The notes under the pieces: generated by a model
The model's input: the letters and a program-made list of their open reading frames with translations, nothing else
Told to the model about the DNA's origin: nothing
Database searches by the model: none
Shown: positions 27,784-37,294 of the stretch, one piece after another
Numbering within the stretch: position 1 is the stretch's first letter
Layout of the letters: each line of letters begins with the position of its first letter
Assembly: GCA_949915905.1 (NCBI GenBank)
Contig: CATLEQ010000005.1
Span: 1 to 39,639, forward strand
Source of the DNA: an uncultured Lachnospiraceae bacterium
GTDB lineage: Bacteria > Bacillota > Clostridia > Lachnospirales > Lachnospiraceae
Direction of reading: 5' to 3'
DNA: 39,639 bases
Translations under genes and position numbers: made by a program

Positions 27784-30762
27784 TCAGCACGTCGCCCCGC
27801 CGACCACGGTCTTCTTCAAAATCTCGCCCTTGTCAATTTTGCTATTCAGCAGCTTATCCTGCGCATACTCAAACCCGAGCCGGGCTATCGTGTCCGCGAA
27901 GCGTTCACCTGACTTGCCCTCGTCACGGAAGAAAAGAATTGCACGCTCCACAAGCTCGATTACTTCCTCCTCCGAGGTAAATACCTTGTCAAGCGGACGG
28001 CCTTCTGCCGTCTTCTTTCCCCATCTTCCGCCAATGTATACCTTGTAGCCCACGGCCGACTCACCTACCGCGCCAAACGGGCATTTCCCGATACAGCGTC
28101 CGCAATGGTTACAGCTTCCCTCCGGTATCTCGATCTTCCCGTCCGCCAAACGTGCGACATGAATCGGGCAGGCGTTTTCCACCTGGCAGACCTTGCAGCC
28201 CCGGCATCTTGACAAATCAATCTCCGGCACGCGCTGGCCAATCACACCCAGGTCGTTGAGATCCGGCTTCACGCAGTTGTTCGGACAGCCGCCCACGGCG
28301 ATTTTGAATTTATGCGGCAATGCCACGTCATGATATCCCTTATAATATAAATCATGCAATTTTTCCGACAGAGAGAACGTGTCAATCAATCCGTACTGGC
28401 AGGTCGTTCCCTTACAAGACACCACCGGGCGCACCTTCGAGCCGGTACCGCCGGTCTCAAGCCCCGCCTCACCGAGGAATTCCCGGATTGCGTCAATCTT
28501 GTCATATGGCACTCCCTGAATCTCCAATGTAAGCCTCGTGGTCATCGTGACTTCCCCGGATCCAAACCGCTCCGCCGCCTCGGCAATCTTTTTCTGCTCT
28601 TCCGCCGTCACCTTGCCATTCCTGGTAATGACACGCACGTTGAACACGTCGTCATACCGCTTATCCTGCAGGCAGCCAAGCCCCTTCACACGTTTGATTT
28701 CCTCAGCGGAAAGCTTTCCGCCGTCGCGGGGAACCTTCACCTCGTTAAAGAACGCCCCGCCTTCCAACACAAGCGTGTTCGTATATCCCAAAGCTTTCAG
28801 GCGATTGTGTAAAAAGTACCCTCTTTTGCCTTTCGCGCACACGAGAAGGAGCTTTGCATCCTTCTTAAGACCCTCCAACGGCTCTTTCACCGTGGAAAGG
28901 TCAATCCACCTTGCATTCGGCAACGCCGGTGCCGGTTGCACGTCAAGCACCGTGTAACCCTTCGCCGCCCCTTTTGCATATTCCGCCGGACTCATGCTTT
29001 CCATAACGCCGTCCAGTTTATTTTCCAATATGTAACATGCCGTCACGAATGGATGGATCGCCGTGGAAAATGGCGGCGCATAGGCAAAATCCATCGTGTC
29101 AAAGTCATCCAGCCTCATCCCCTGGGAAATTCCCGTCACGGCGATGTCAACCATCTTATCCACCGCGCCCGCTCCCAACACCTGGATGCCGAGAAGCTTC
29201 CTGCTCTCCCTCTCCGCCGTCAGTTTCACGACGAATGTAGATGCTCCAGGATAATAATGCGCCTTGTCATCTAACACGCAGACGGCCGACACCGCGTCAT
29301 ATCCCGCCGCTTTCGCCTGTGTCTCGGTAAGTCCCGTCCTTCCGCCGTTTAACGTGGGCAAAATACGTACGACTCCCGTCCCGAGACAACCGCCATACCC
29401 ATTGCCCTGCCCATGTATGCCTTTCGCCAAAGCCCTTGCCGCCAGATTGGCGGTCGAACCCATCGCGGACCATTGCGGTGCCTTTGTGACCGCATTTTTC
29501 ACCATCGCACAATCGCCTGCCGCGTAAATGTCCAAGACATTTGTCCGAAGCTCCTCGTCCACCACGATGGCACCTTTCACCATCTCGATTCCCGAATCCG
29601 CCAAGAACTCCGTGCATGGCCGCACGCCGATTGCCATGATGACCACGTCCGCCGCAAGACTGCCTTTGTCGGTCTCCACGCTCTCCACATGCGAACTTCC
29701 CGCAATTCCCGTCACGCTGGTGGACGTGAGCACGCGCATCCCAGCCGCCTTGATTTGCCGCTTCGCATAGTACGCCATCTCCTCGTCAAATGCATTCGGC
29801 ATGATTTGCCCCATCGCGTCAATCACCGTCACTTCAAGCCCTTGCGCCTTCAAATTTTCCGCGACCTCAAGACCGATAAAGCCCGCCCCGCAGACGACCG
29901 CCTTGCGGCAATTTCCTTTTTCTATATAGTCGCGAACCGCCACGGCATCGTCCGGCGTACGCACGCAGAACACGCCGGACAAATCCGTCCCTTCGATTGG
30001 CGGCACGAACGGTACGGCTCCCGTCGCGATAATCAATTTGTCATACCTTTCCAAAAATGTTTCGCCGGACGACGTTTTAAACGTCACCCGTTTATTCGCA
30101 CTGTCGACCTTGATTGCCTCACAGCCCGTCGTCACTCTGACCCCCGTAAGATTCGCATATTTTTCCGGCGAATTCACGATCAATTCCTCACGCGTTTCAA
30201 TCTCCCCGCCAATGTAATACGGCAGTCCGCACCCGGCGTAAGAAATATCCTCGCTTTTGGTGAACACCTTCACCTTTGCACTTCTGTCGCACCGCTTTAA
30301 TTTTGCCGCCGCCTTCGTCCCCGCCGCGACACCGCCCAAAATCACATACTTCATCCGATTGCTCTTTCTTCTTGTTTCCGTGGGCGGCGAAAGTTGCGCC
30401 ACTCCATCCAGCACGGCCAGCACCCGCTCCCGTTCCAATGGCTTATAAATAAAGCCCTTCGTCCCGACAACTTTCGCCTCCTCAATCGTATCGTCATAAG
30501 CCAAAGAAGAAACCATGATAATTTTCGCCTCGGGATGTGCCTCCAAAATCTCCCGTGCGGCTTCCAACCCGTCCATGCCCGGCATGACAATGTCCATGGT
30601 CACCAAATCCGGCAAAATCTCTTCATACTTCTCGACGGCCTCAACCCCGCTCCGGCAAAAAGCCGCGATCTCATAATCCGTATCCTCCAAAAATTCCTGC
30701 ATCTGCAATTGAATCGCCCGCAAATCATCTACCACCATGACTCGCTTTCCCATTGCTATCAT
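27784..30762 (-). CDS. Receiver + CoA-disulfide reductase-like flavoprotein + rhodanese + siroheme sulfite reductase-like + 2x[4Fe-4S] fusion
   Basis: REC: VMVVDD...TMDIVMPGMDG...IMVSSLAY...GFIYKP; flavoprotein from 30354: MKYVILGGVAAGTKAAAKL, ISYAGCGLPYYIGG, VVCGAGFIGLEVAENL, DIYAAGDCA; rhodanese: VLDVQP...LLLVCAKGKRGYFLHNRLKALGYTNTLVLEGG; siroheme/FeS: CKGTTCQYGLIDT and GGCPNNC; ferredoxin: CRGCKVCQVENACPI and CNHCGRCIGKCPFGA. Confidence 0.9.
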   Translation of the reverse strand: MIAMGKRVMVVDDLRAIQLQMQEFLEDTDYEIAAFCRSGVEAVEKYEEILPDLVTMDIVMPGMDGLEAAREILEAHPEAKIIMVSSLAYDDTIEEAKVVGTKGFIYKPLERERVLAVLDGVAQLSPPTETRRKSNRMKYVILGGVAAGTKAAAKLKRCDRSAKVKVFTKSEDISYAGCGLPYYIGGEIETREELIVNSPEKYANLTGVRVTTGCEAIKVDSANKRVTFKTSSGETFLERYDKLIIATGAVPFVPPIEGTDLSGVFCVRTPDDAVAVRDYIEKGNCRKAVVCGAGFIGLEVAENLKAQGLEVTVIDAMGQIMPNAFDEEMAYYAKRQIKAAGMRVLTSTSVTGIAGSSHVESVETDKGSLAADVVIMAIGVRPCTEFLADSGIEMVKGAIVVDEELRTNVLDIYAAGDCAMVKNAVTKAPQWSAMGSTANLAARALAKGIHGQGNGYGGCLGTGVVRILPTLNGGRTGLTETQAKAAGYDAVSAVCVLDDKAHYYPGASTFVVKLTAERESRKLLGIQVLGAGAVDKMVDIAVTGISQGMRLDDFDTMDFAYAPPFSTAIHPFVTACYILENKLDGVMESMSPAEYAKGAAKGYTVLDVQPAPALPNARWIDLSTVKEPLEGLKKDAKLLLVCAKGKRGYFLHNRLKALGYTNTLVLEGGAFFNEVKVPRDGGKLSAEEIKRVKGLGCLQDKRYDDVFNVRVITRNGKVTAEEQKKIAEAAERFGSGEVTMTTRLTLEIQGVPYDKIDAIREFLGEAGLETGGTGSKVRPVVSCKGTTCQYGLIDTFSLSEKLHDLYYKGYHDVALPHKFKIAVGGCPNNCVKPDLNDLGVIGQRVPEIDLSRCRGCKVCQVENACPIHVARLADGKIEIPEGSCNHCGRCIGKCPFGAVGESAVGYKVYIGGRWGKKTAEGRPLDKVFTSEEEVIELVERAILFFRDEGKSGERFADTIARLGFEYAQDKLLNSKIDKGEILKKTVVGGATC

Positions 30763-30774
30763 CTCCTTTACGTG

Positions 30775-32616
30775 TCACAATAAACGTATCTCGCCCTTTA
30801 ACCACACCGCCGTACACGGCTCGACTTCGTACTTCAGCAAATGACGGGCACTGCCGATGATGATTTCCGTCCCCGCATAAGCCGTCACGCATGTCAGCCT
30901 CTGGCCCTTATGCTCTCTGTCGCTCTCCTCGCTCTTGCGAATTTCATTTTCAAACTGCTCAAGACGCTTTTTGTCCACCGAGAGCTTCATCCGCGTCATC
31001 GGCAGGTTTTTGCGCTTTTCGGGACTGTCCGGCTGTTTCTCCAACCTTTCAAGCTCCCTCTCCATTTCTTCAATTCCGCGCCGCAGGCTCTCGCACTCGA
31101 ACTCGTCGCTCGGCCTTCCGCCCAAGGACACCGTCGTCACGCCCTCGGCCCTGGATCCCACGACGTTCGCCCGAACCTCCCGACCCGCACGGATTTTGCC
31201 GCCGATGACGATGCCGCGCCCGGAACATGCATTTACCGCCCCGTCACAATATGCATTACAATTCACGATATAATCCGTCAGCAGGTTTTCTCTCGCGCAG
31301 AGGACACTGTTTTCAATATACCTCGCGTAAATGCTGCGTCCCGTACGAATCACGGCCTGATTATCACCCTTGATTCCTTTCACCACGACCAGGTCACCCC
31401 CGGCTTCAATCACGCAGCCCTCCACGACACCGTCCACGGTAATGTTCCCCGATGCCTTGACTTCGAAACCGCCGCGAATGTCGCCGCGGATATGCACGTC
31501 TCCCAGGAAATTGATGTTTCCGGTGGAATAATCCACGTTCTCACCGATTTCCAATGCCGTCTTGATTTCAAAACTATGCCCGTTAAATTCGATACGGCCG
31601 GTCTTGGCCGCTTTCAGCGTCGTTCCATCCTCGGACAGTTCGGTATTCCGTCCCTTAGGCACCGTTGCTTTCTTTCCCGCCTTAGGTGGAAGCTCCCTGC
31701 CCGCCACCGTGGTGCCGGGTACCCCGGGAACCGGCTCGATAATCTCGCAAATCACATCCCCCTCTTCTATATTGCGGACATTGTTCAGCTGCATATAATC
31801 AATCTGCCCGCTCTCATTCATGGCGAGCTCTTTACGTCCGATACGGGGAATCTTATCCACGACATAACCGTCTTTCCCATTCTCCGGAAGTTTCCCTTCC
31901 GCCACCAGATACAGCCGAAAATACCGTTCCTCATTCTGAGGCAAGCTGTCAAGCAGCGTCTCGTCCACGCCAAATTTCACACCGTTCTCACTCAAGGCCG
32001 CTTCCAGCATGCCACGCTCTAATTCCTTGCCGCCGCCTGCCGGAGGATACACAATCACCCATACCGTCATCTGGTCTTGCGTAAGGAACGTCACCACCTG
32101 GGCATCCAATCGGGGAACCACCTCGATTTGCTTCTCCCGCAGTTCCTCGTCTGCTTGAGCCTCCTCGTCCGCTTGAATCTTCCGCGGCTCCTCATCCGTT
32201 TGCGCCTCTTGCCCGTCCTCCATCGTGTCTGTCTCTGCAACCGTCTCCCACCTGGGCTTTGCCTTTGCAAGACGTGCCTCCGCAGTAGTGTCAACCTTCT
32301 GTCCCAAACGAATCAGTTCAAATTCCAGCTTTTCTTCCGCCAATAACTCCGGCTGCTTCAACGCCCCCGCCAGACGTATCACGGGTCTTGCCGCGGATTC
32401 CGCTCCTCCTTTCTGCCCTAGCCATAACTCCCACAGTTGGTTCAGGGCATGTTCCGGAGCCTATTCCATCTGTGTCGGGTCAGTCTCGGTCACCGGCAGT
32501 GCCCCCCCCTCTTCCTGGCCTTCTGCTGCCTGTGCCTCCAAGTTTTGCTCCTCTTCCTTGTTTTCCTCGGTTTTTGAGCCGAACAACCGGGAAAATATGG
32601 AATCCTTCAAACCCAT
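30775..32616 (-). CDS. FapA/DUF342-type protein; reading frame interrupted by TAG at 32461-32463 (ORF track starts it at GTG 32382)
   Basis: Right-handed repeat region FLGDVHIRGDIRGGFEVKASGNITVDGVVEGCVIEAGGDLVVVKGIKGDNQAVIRTGRSIYARYIENS; upstream in-frame MGLKDSIFSRLFGSKTEENKEEEQNLEAQAAEGQEEGGALPVTETDPTQME*APEHALNQLWELWLGQKGG with GGAGGTG RBS at 32616. Confidence 0.8.
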
Positions 32617-32757
32617 TCTTTTTCACCTCCTAAAGCCCGCACACGAGCTTCTCATAAGAAATAATGCGTATAGTTTTTCTAACTACATCTTATCAATTCC
32701 ATACACGCCTTGTCAAGTGACGATTGGCCAAAGTCCAAATAATGACCGCGCGTACCA

Positions 32758-34788
32758 TTACTTTTCATGGGCGGACGCCCAAACAGCTGCGTACCCGTCT
32801 ACATAGATCGTGGAATTTGTCGTCTCGTCCCGAATCTCGATTTTCATTTCCCGGGAGTAATCCAACGGAAACAGAAGCGGCTGCAGGTCAAATTCCTTTA
32901 AAACCGCGTCTTCTATCCATGCTTCTATCTCGTCCGGTTTTTCATAGTGCTTGGAATCCTTGCGTCCCACACCCTTTCCTTCCACGCTGACCACGCTTAT
33001 GGAGCGCACGGAATAATCCGGCAGTCCTTTCCCCGGCTCCGCCCCGTATTCCTTCAACAGTCCGCAGGTCTTCGCAAAGAACGGGTACACCACCATCTGA
33101 TTGGAATAATACGGTACTTCCGAGGTCACCTCCACAAAACCAATCGGCGGAGACGTTCGAAGTTCCTCCATCCCCATGCTTTCCACGTCCTTTTCGTAGG
33201 CATCCAAAAGGGCTTCCTTTTCCTCGTCCGTCAGTTTCAGAGCCGTATCCGTGACACCGTCCGACCAGGTGAAACGGGCATCGGACACACGTCTGCTCCG
33301 CCCGGCAAGATAAGCAATGTTTTTATACTCTGCCGTATCATATACGAAAGCGAAGCTCTGCAAGTCTTCCTCGTCTATCGAATACTGCCGGTAAACCTCC
33401 CTTCCGTCTTTCATACGATAACGAACCGTCACCCGGGTTATCCTGCTTGCTCCTTCGTCCGCTCCCCCTTCTATCGCGCCGTTCTCCGAAACCACGGACA
33501 GAATCCACGCAAATGCGGCATCCTTCCCTTCTTCCTTCAAGACATACTTATCAAGCTGCCGTTCCGTCTCATACTGCTCCCCTTTTCCCAACGCACGCAT
33601 ATAGCCCGCATAATTCATGTCCAGTCCGGCGATACTGACCCCGATTTCTTCCACTTCTCCCACTTCAGGCAAGAAAGCATCAAATGAAGAAGCACCCACG
33701 AAAAACACCAAACCCGTCAAGACGACCGCCGCACATTCCAAGGCAAGCTGCCATTTCCGTCGCAGGATTTTCCCCCACGATTTCCCTCCGGCATTTCCCG
33801 CGCCCCATTCCAGCAGGCAATGCACCGTTACCGCCGCCATCACGCCGACCAATGCACTGGCCGCGCCTTCTGCCATGGGATTTTGGGAAAATCCTGACAA
33901 CTCCGTAAACAGACTTCCGCTCCACACTCCGGCGAGAAAGGAAAGTAACCCAAACGCCGCCCGCTCCGCCAGGGGAACGGCAAACATCCGCCCGACCCGC
34001 TCGGTCTTTCGTTTCTTCTGCACCATGGAAAAGAGCAAAAAAGGGAACAGAATCCAGATTAAGGCAGATATGGCATACAAGGCCGACGGCACATGCTCAA
34101 ACACCGCCAGCTTGTCAAACAGATTCTGCCCCGTCAAATGCTCCGCCAAAAAAAGAGGGGACAAGACGATGTCTAACGTTTCAAGCAAAGGGATTCTATA
34201 ATAGGTATGATAATTTGTTTCCGCCCATGTGACAAATACGTTCTCAATCAAAATATGCCCATAGTTCAAACAGAGTGCGTATCCTAAGATTGCCGGAAGA
34301 ACATTTCCGCAAACGGAAAGAAAAAGAATCCCCATATGGTAAAACACAAGAAATACCGCGGTAAATATCAAAATACTATGCCCCGTATAACTGGACGAAT
34401 ATGGCAGAAAGTCCACGTCCAGATTCGCCTCAAACAACCCGCAGGCCGTCATCACCAGCACGAGGGGTGCCACAAAATGCAAAAGTCCATGTACGTACCG
34501 TCCCCAGAATATCGTGCCCTTCCTAACCGGCAAACCATAGTAAAAATCCAGCTTTTTCGGCTGCATCAAATAAAAAAACTCCAAAAAGGAGAGCGCCGCA
34601 CCAAGTCCCGCGAAAATCCACAACTGTTCCTGACTGCCGATGCAAAAAAAACACGACTCCGTACTAAGGCCAAGCCGCACCATCGTCATCAGGGCATATC
34701 CCGCCAGCGTTCCCCAGGACAAAAACGCTACGATATGACCTCTCCCCGCTTCCTTTACCCATTTAAGAAAGTACTTTTCTGATGTCAT
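32758..34788 (-). CDS. ABC-2-type transporter permease-like membrane protein with large extracytoplasmic region
   Basis: Multiple TM segments; adjacent and overlapping the ABC ATPase gene. Confidence 0.8.
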   Translation of the reverse strand: MTSEKYFLKWVKEAGRGHIVAFLSWGTLAGYALMTMVRLGLSTESCFFCIGSQEQLWIFAGLGAALSFLEFFYLMQPKKLDFYYGLPVRKGTIFWGRYVHGLLHFVAPLVLVMTACGLFEANLDVDFLPYSSSYTGHSILIFTAVFLVFYHMGILFLSVCGNVLPAILGYALCLNYGHILIENVFVTWAETNYHTYYRIPLLETLDIVLSPLFLAEHLTGQNLFDKLAVFEHVPSALYAISALIWILFPFLLFSMVQKKRKTERVGRMFAVPLAERAAFGLLSFLAGVWSGSLFTELSGFSQNPMAEGAASALVGVMAAVTVHCLLEWGAGNAGGKSWGKILRRKWQLALECAAVVLTGLVFFVGASSFDAFLPEVGEVEEIGVSIAGLDMNYAGYMRALGKGEQYETERQLDKYVLKEEGKDAAFAWILSVVSENGAIEGGADEGASRITRVTVRYRMKDGREVYRQYSIDEEDLQSFAFVYDTAEYKNIAYLAGRSRRVSDARFTWSDGVTDTALKLTDEEKEALLDAYEKDVESMGMEELRTSPPIGFVEVTSEVPYYSNQMVVYPFFAKTCGLLKEYGAEPGKGLPDYSVRSISVVSVEGKGVGRKDSKHYEKPDEIEAWIEDAVLKEFDLQPLLFPLDYSREMKIEIRDETTNSTIYVDGYAAVWASAHEK

Positions 34789-35665
34789 ATCCCGCGCCCT
34801 CCATTTCCGTGATAAACATTTCTTCCAGATTCAGGGGAACCTCGCCTACAAAAATCGGATTTTGCTCCTCTATAAGCGTCTGAATTTCCCCGGTGTCACC
34901 TCTTGTAATCAACGTGACAAACCGCGCGTCCTCATGAAACCGCACAATCTGCGGGCATTCCTTAAGCGCGTCCAGCTTTGCCTCAAGTGGAAACACGCAC
35001 TGGAATTTTCTGGCATTTCCCGCCTGCTTTCGAAAATCCCCCGCCGTGACCACGCCGCCCTTGTGGAGGATGGCGATATTTCCGCAAATATCCTCCAAGT
35101 CCCCCAGCTTGTGCGATGCCACGATTATGGTAAAATCCCGCGCCTTCATCTCCTGCCGGAACAAATTTTTCATAATCTCCGTGGCAATCGGATCCAAACC
35201 GTCAAACACCTCGTCGCAAAAAAGATATTTCGTGCGGGAACACAGTGCCAATATAAGGAACGCCTGCCGTTTCATTCCTTTTGAAAATGTCCGAATCGGC
35301 TGCAGCATGTCCAGATTGAGGGACTCCGCCATATAGGAAACGGATTCCGCGTCCATGTCCGGATACTGCTTCGCAAAAAAATCCGCCATCACCTGGATGG
35401 ACGCATTTGGAAAATAATACGGGTCGTCCGGCAAGTAAAAAACCTTTTCCTTACAAGACGGGGAGAGGAAATCCCCCTCCCCGTCCAACCGTATCTCTCC
35501 AAAATCCGCCTCGATGATGCCGCAAAGCATCCTGAGCAATGTCGTTTTTCCCGCGCCGTTCGTACCCAGCAGTCCAAACATGATGCCGTCCTCTATTTCC
35601 AATGAGACGTGGTTTACCGCACAAACGTCGTCAAAGGATTTTGTCAAATCATGAATCCGGATCAT
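34763..35665 (-). CDS. ABC transporter ATP-binding protein
   Basis: GLLGTNGAGKTTLLRMLCG Walker A; FSKGMKRQAFLILAL signature; KYLFCDEVFDGLDP Walker B. Confidence 0.95.
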   Translation of the reverse strand: MIRIHDLTKSFDDVCAVNHVSLEIEDGIMFGLLGTNGAGKTTLLRMLCGIIEADFGEIRLDGEGDFLSPSCKEKVFYLPDDPYYFPNASIQVMADFFAKQYPDMDAESVSYMAESLNLDMLQPIRTFSKGMKRQAFLILALCSRTKYLFCDEVFDGLDPIATEIMKNLFRQEMKARDFTIIVASHKLGDLEDICGNIAILHKGGVVTAGDFRKQAGNARKFQCVFPLEAKLDALKECPQIVRFHEDARFVTLITRGDTGEIQTLIEEQNPIFVGEVPLNLEEMFITEMEGAGYDIRKVLS

Positions 35666-35677
35666 AAGTCTCTCTCC

Positions 35678-36895
35678 TTAAAGTCCCCCGCCAAGCCGTT
35701 CCTCAATCCCTTCCTTGACTTCCTCCTTGAATTCTTCTTTCAGTTCTTCTTTTACTTCCACTTTCGAATTCCGCTTCAAGTCAATTTCCAGACCGCTTTT
35801 CAAGCCGCTCTCCATCTTTTCCTTGGCTTCTTCCTTCAATTCCTCTTTCAACTCGTCCAGTTCGATTTCCAGCTCGATGTCCAGATTTTCATCCAACTCC
35901 GCCACGACCTCTTCGGCCAACTCCGCGGCGGCCGCCTCCACGGTCAGCATCTTCTCTTCCTCGCGCACTTCCTGTTTTTTCCGGTGCAAGTCCGGGATTA
36001 CGTCCTCTTTCACCATGATTTCCAAGGCCTTTCTCCGATTTTCTATCAAGACCTCGCCATGGTTCCCGCCAAATTCCCCGTCCAGCGTCCACGGAATCTC
36101 CTCCTCACATTCAAATCGAATGCTGCCCGTACGGAAACAATACATATGCGTAGAATCAATCTGCTTTCCTAAAAGGGCAGTCACGATTTCATTTACGTCC
36201 AACGGCGTCTTCGGCGTCTTAATCAACGTCACCTCGAACACTCCGTCGTCAAAGGCCACGTTCTGCCCGACGATGCCCTTGAAGCCGCCGACCGAATGCG
36301 AATTCGTCACCATCCCGAACATGAACTCATCTTCGATTGTCTCCCCGTCATGCGTCACTTTGACACGGTAAGACGGCACGTTAAAAATCTTTTTCGTCCC
36401 CTCCAACACGTATGCCAAATGTCCCAAAATATTTTTCATCTTTTGATCCGTCTCATAGGACACGTCCGTAAACAGTCCAAACGCGGCAATATAGACGAAA
36501 TAATTGTTGTTAAACGCACCCACGTCGCAAGCGAACGGTTTCCCGTTCACGGCCACGTCCGCCGCCTCAATCATGTCCTTGGGAATATGCAGGCTACTGG
36601 CGAAATCATTGGTCGTGCCCGCCGGAATATAACCGATTGGCACCTTACCCTCACGCATGGACATGCCTGTCACGACCTCGTCAAGCGTGCCGTCCCCACC
36701 GCTGCATACCACCAGGTCATAGCCCTCCGTATAGGATTTCGTTTTCTCCATGGCATCCTGACGCTGCTGGGTCGGATACACCGTCACCTCGTATCCGCCC
36801 TTCACGAAAGTGTCCAGTACGTCTGAGAGTTGTGGCTTCAAAAGTCCCATTCCTGCATTCGGATTGTAAATAAACAACATCTTTTTCATAAACAT
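35678..36895 (-). CDS. Diacylglycerol kinase-family lipid kinase (YegS/BmrU-like) with charged C-terminal tail
   Basis: LFIYNPNAGMGLLKPQL; LVVCSGGDGTLDEVVTGM; GYIPAGTTNDFASSL; then E/K-rich tail ELDELKEELKEEAKEKMESGLKSGLEIDLKRNSKVEVKEELKEEFKEEVKEGIEERLGGGL. Confidence 0.92.
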   Translation of the reverse strand: MFMKKMLFIYNPNAGMGLLKPQLSDVLDTFVKGGYEVTVYPTQQRQDAMEKTKSYTEGYDLVVCSGGDGTLDEVVTGMSMREGKVPIGYIPAGTTNDFASSLHIPKDMIEAADVAVNGKPFACDVGAFNNNYFVYIAAFGLFTDVSYETDQKMKNILGHLAYVLEGTKKIFNVPSYRVKVTHDGETIEDEFMFGMVTNSHSVGGFKGIVGQNVAFDDGVFEVTLIKTPKTPLDVNEIVTALLGKQIDSTHMYCFRTGSIRFECEEEIPWTLDGEFGGNHGEVLIENRRKALEIMVKEDVIPDLHRKKQEVREEEKMLTVEAAAAELAEEVVAELDENLDIELEIELDELKEELKEEAKEKMESGLKSGLEIDLKRNSKVEVKEELKEEFKEEVKEGIEERLGGGL

Positions 36896-37039
36896 ATACC
36901 TCCCTGGCGCTTAGGAACTGTAAAGGGGCATATCATCTCTGACAGCCCCCTTTCACTCATAACCTATTTTTTGGGGTCAAATGTTTTTCCAACTGTGCGT
37001 TTGGATATTTTATTCCCCGCCCCTGGTTCCTATTACAAC

Positions 37040-37294
37040 TCAATTATGCAGAAAAAAAGTTTTAATTCCTTCCGCCGCTTTCTCCTCATCCTCGCCGTCC
37101 GTGAGCACCGTGACATGCTCTCCTTCCGTCAGGCTTAAGCTCATCATGCCCATGATGCTCTTGGCATTGATCTTTTTGTTATCCGCCAAAATAAAAATCT
37201 TGCTCACATACTGGCTCGCCTCCTGTACCAGCAATGCAATCGGCCTTCCATCCAGGCCATTTTCGTGTCTCACGACTACCGGTGTCTCAATCAT
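37040..37294 (-). CDS. HPr/Crh-like protein lacking the canonical phosphorylatable His
   Basis: ENGLDGRPIALLVQEAS in place of GLHARPA; Ser46-like NAKSIMGMMSL retained; adjacent to whiA. Confidence 0.85.
   Translation of the reverse strand: MIETPVVVRHENGLDGRPIALLVQEASQYVSKIFILADNKKINAKSIMGMMSLSLTEGEHVTVLTDGEDEEKAAEGIKTFFLHN

Noticed and set aside
32500-32515. Eight-G tract in fapA as a phase-variation switch bypassing the TAG
   Set aside because: Shifting by +1 or -1 leads quickly to other stops (TGA), so slippage here would not restore the downstream frame.
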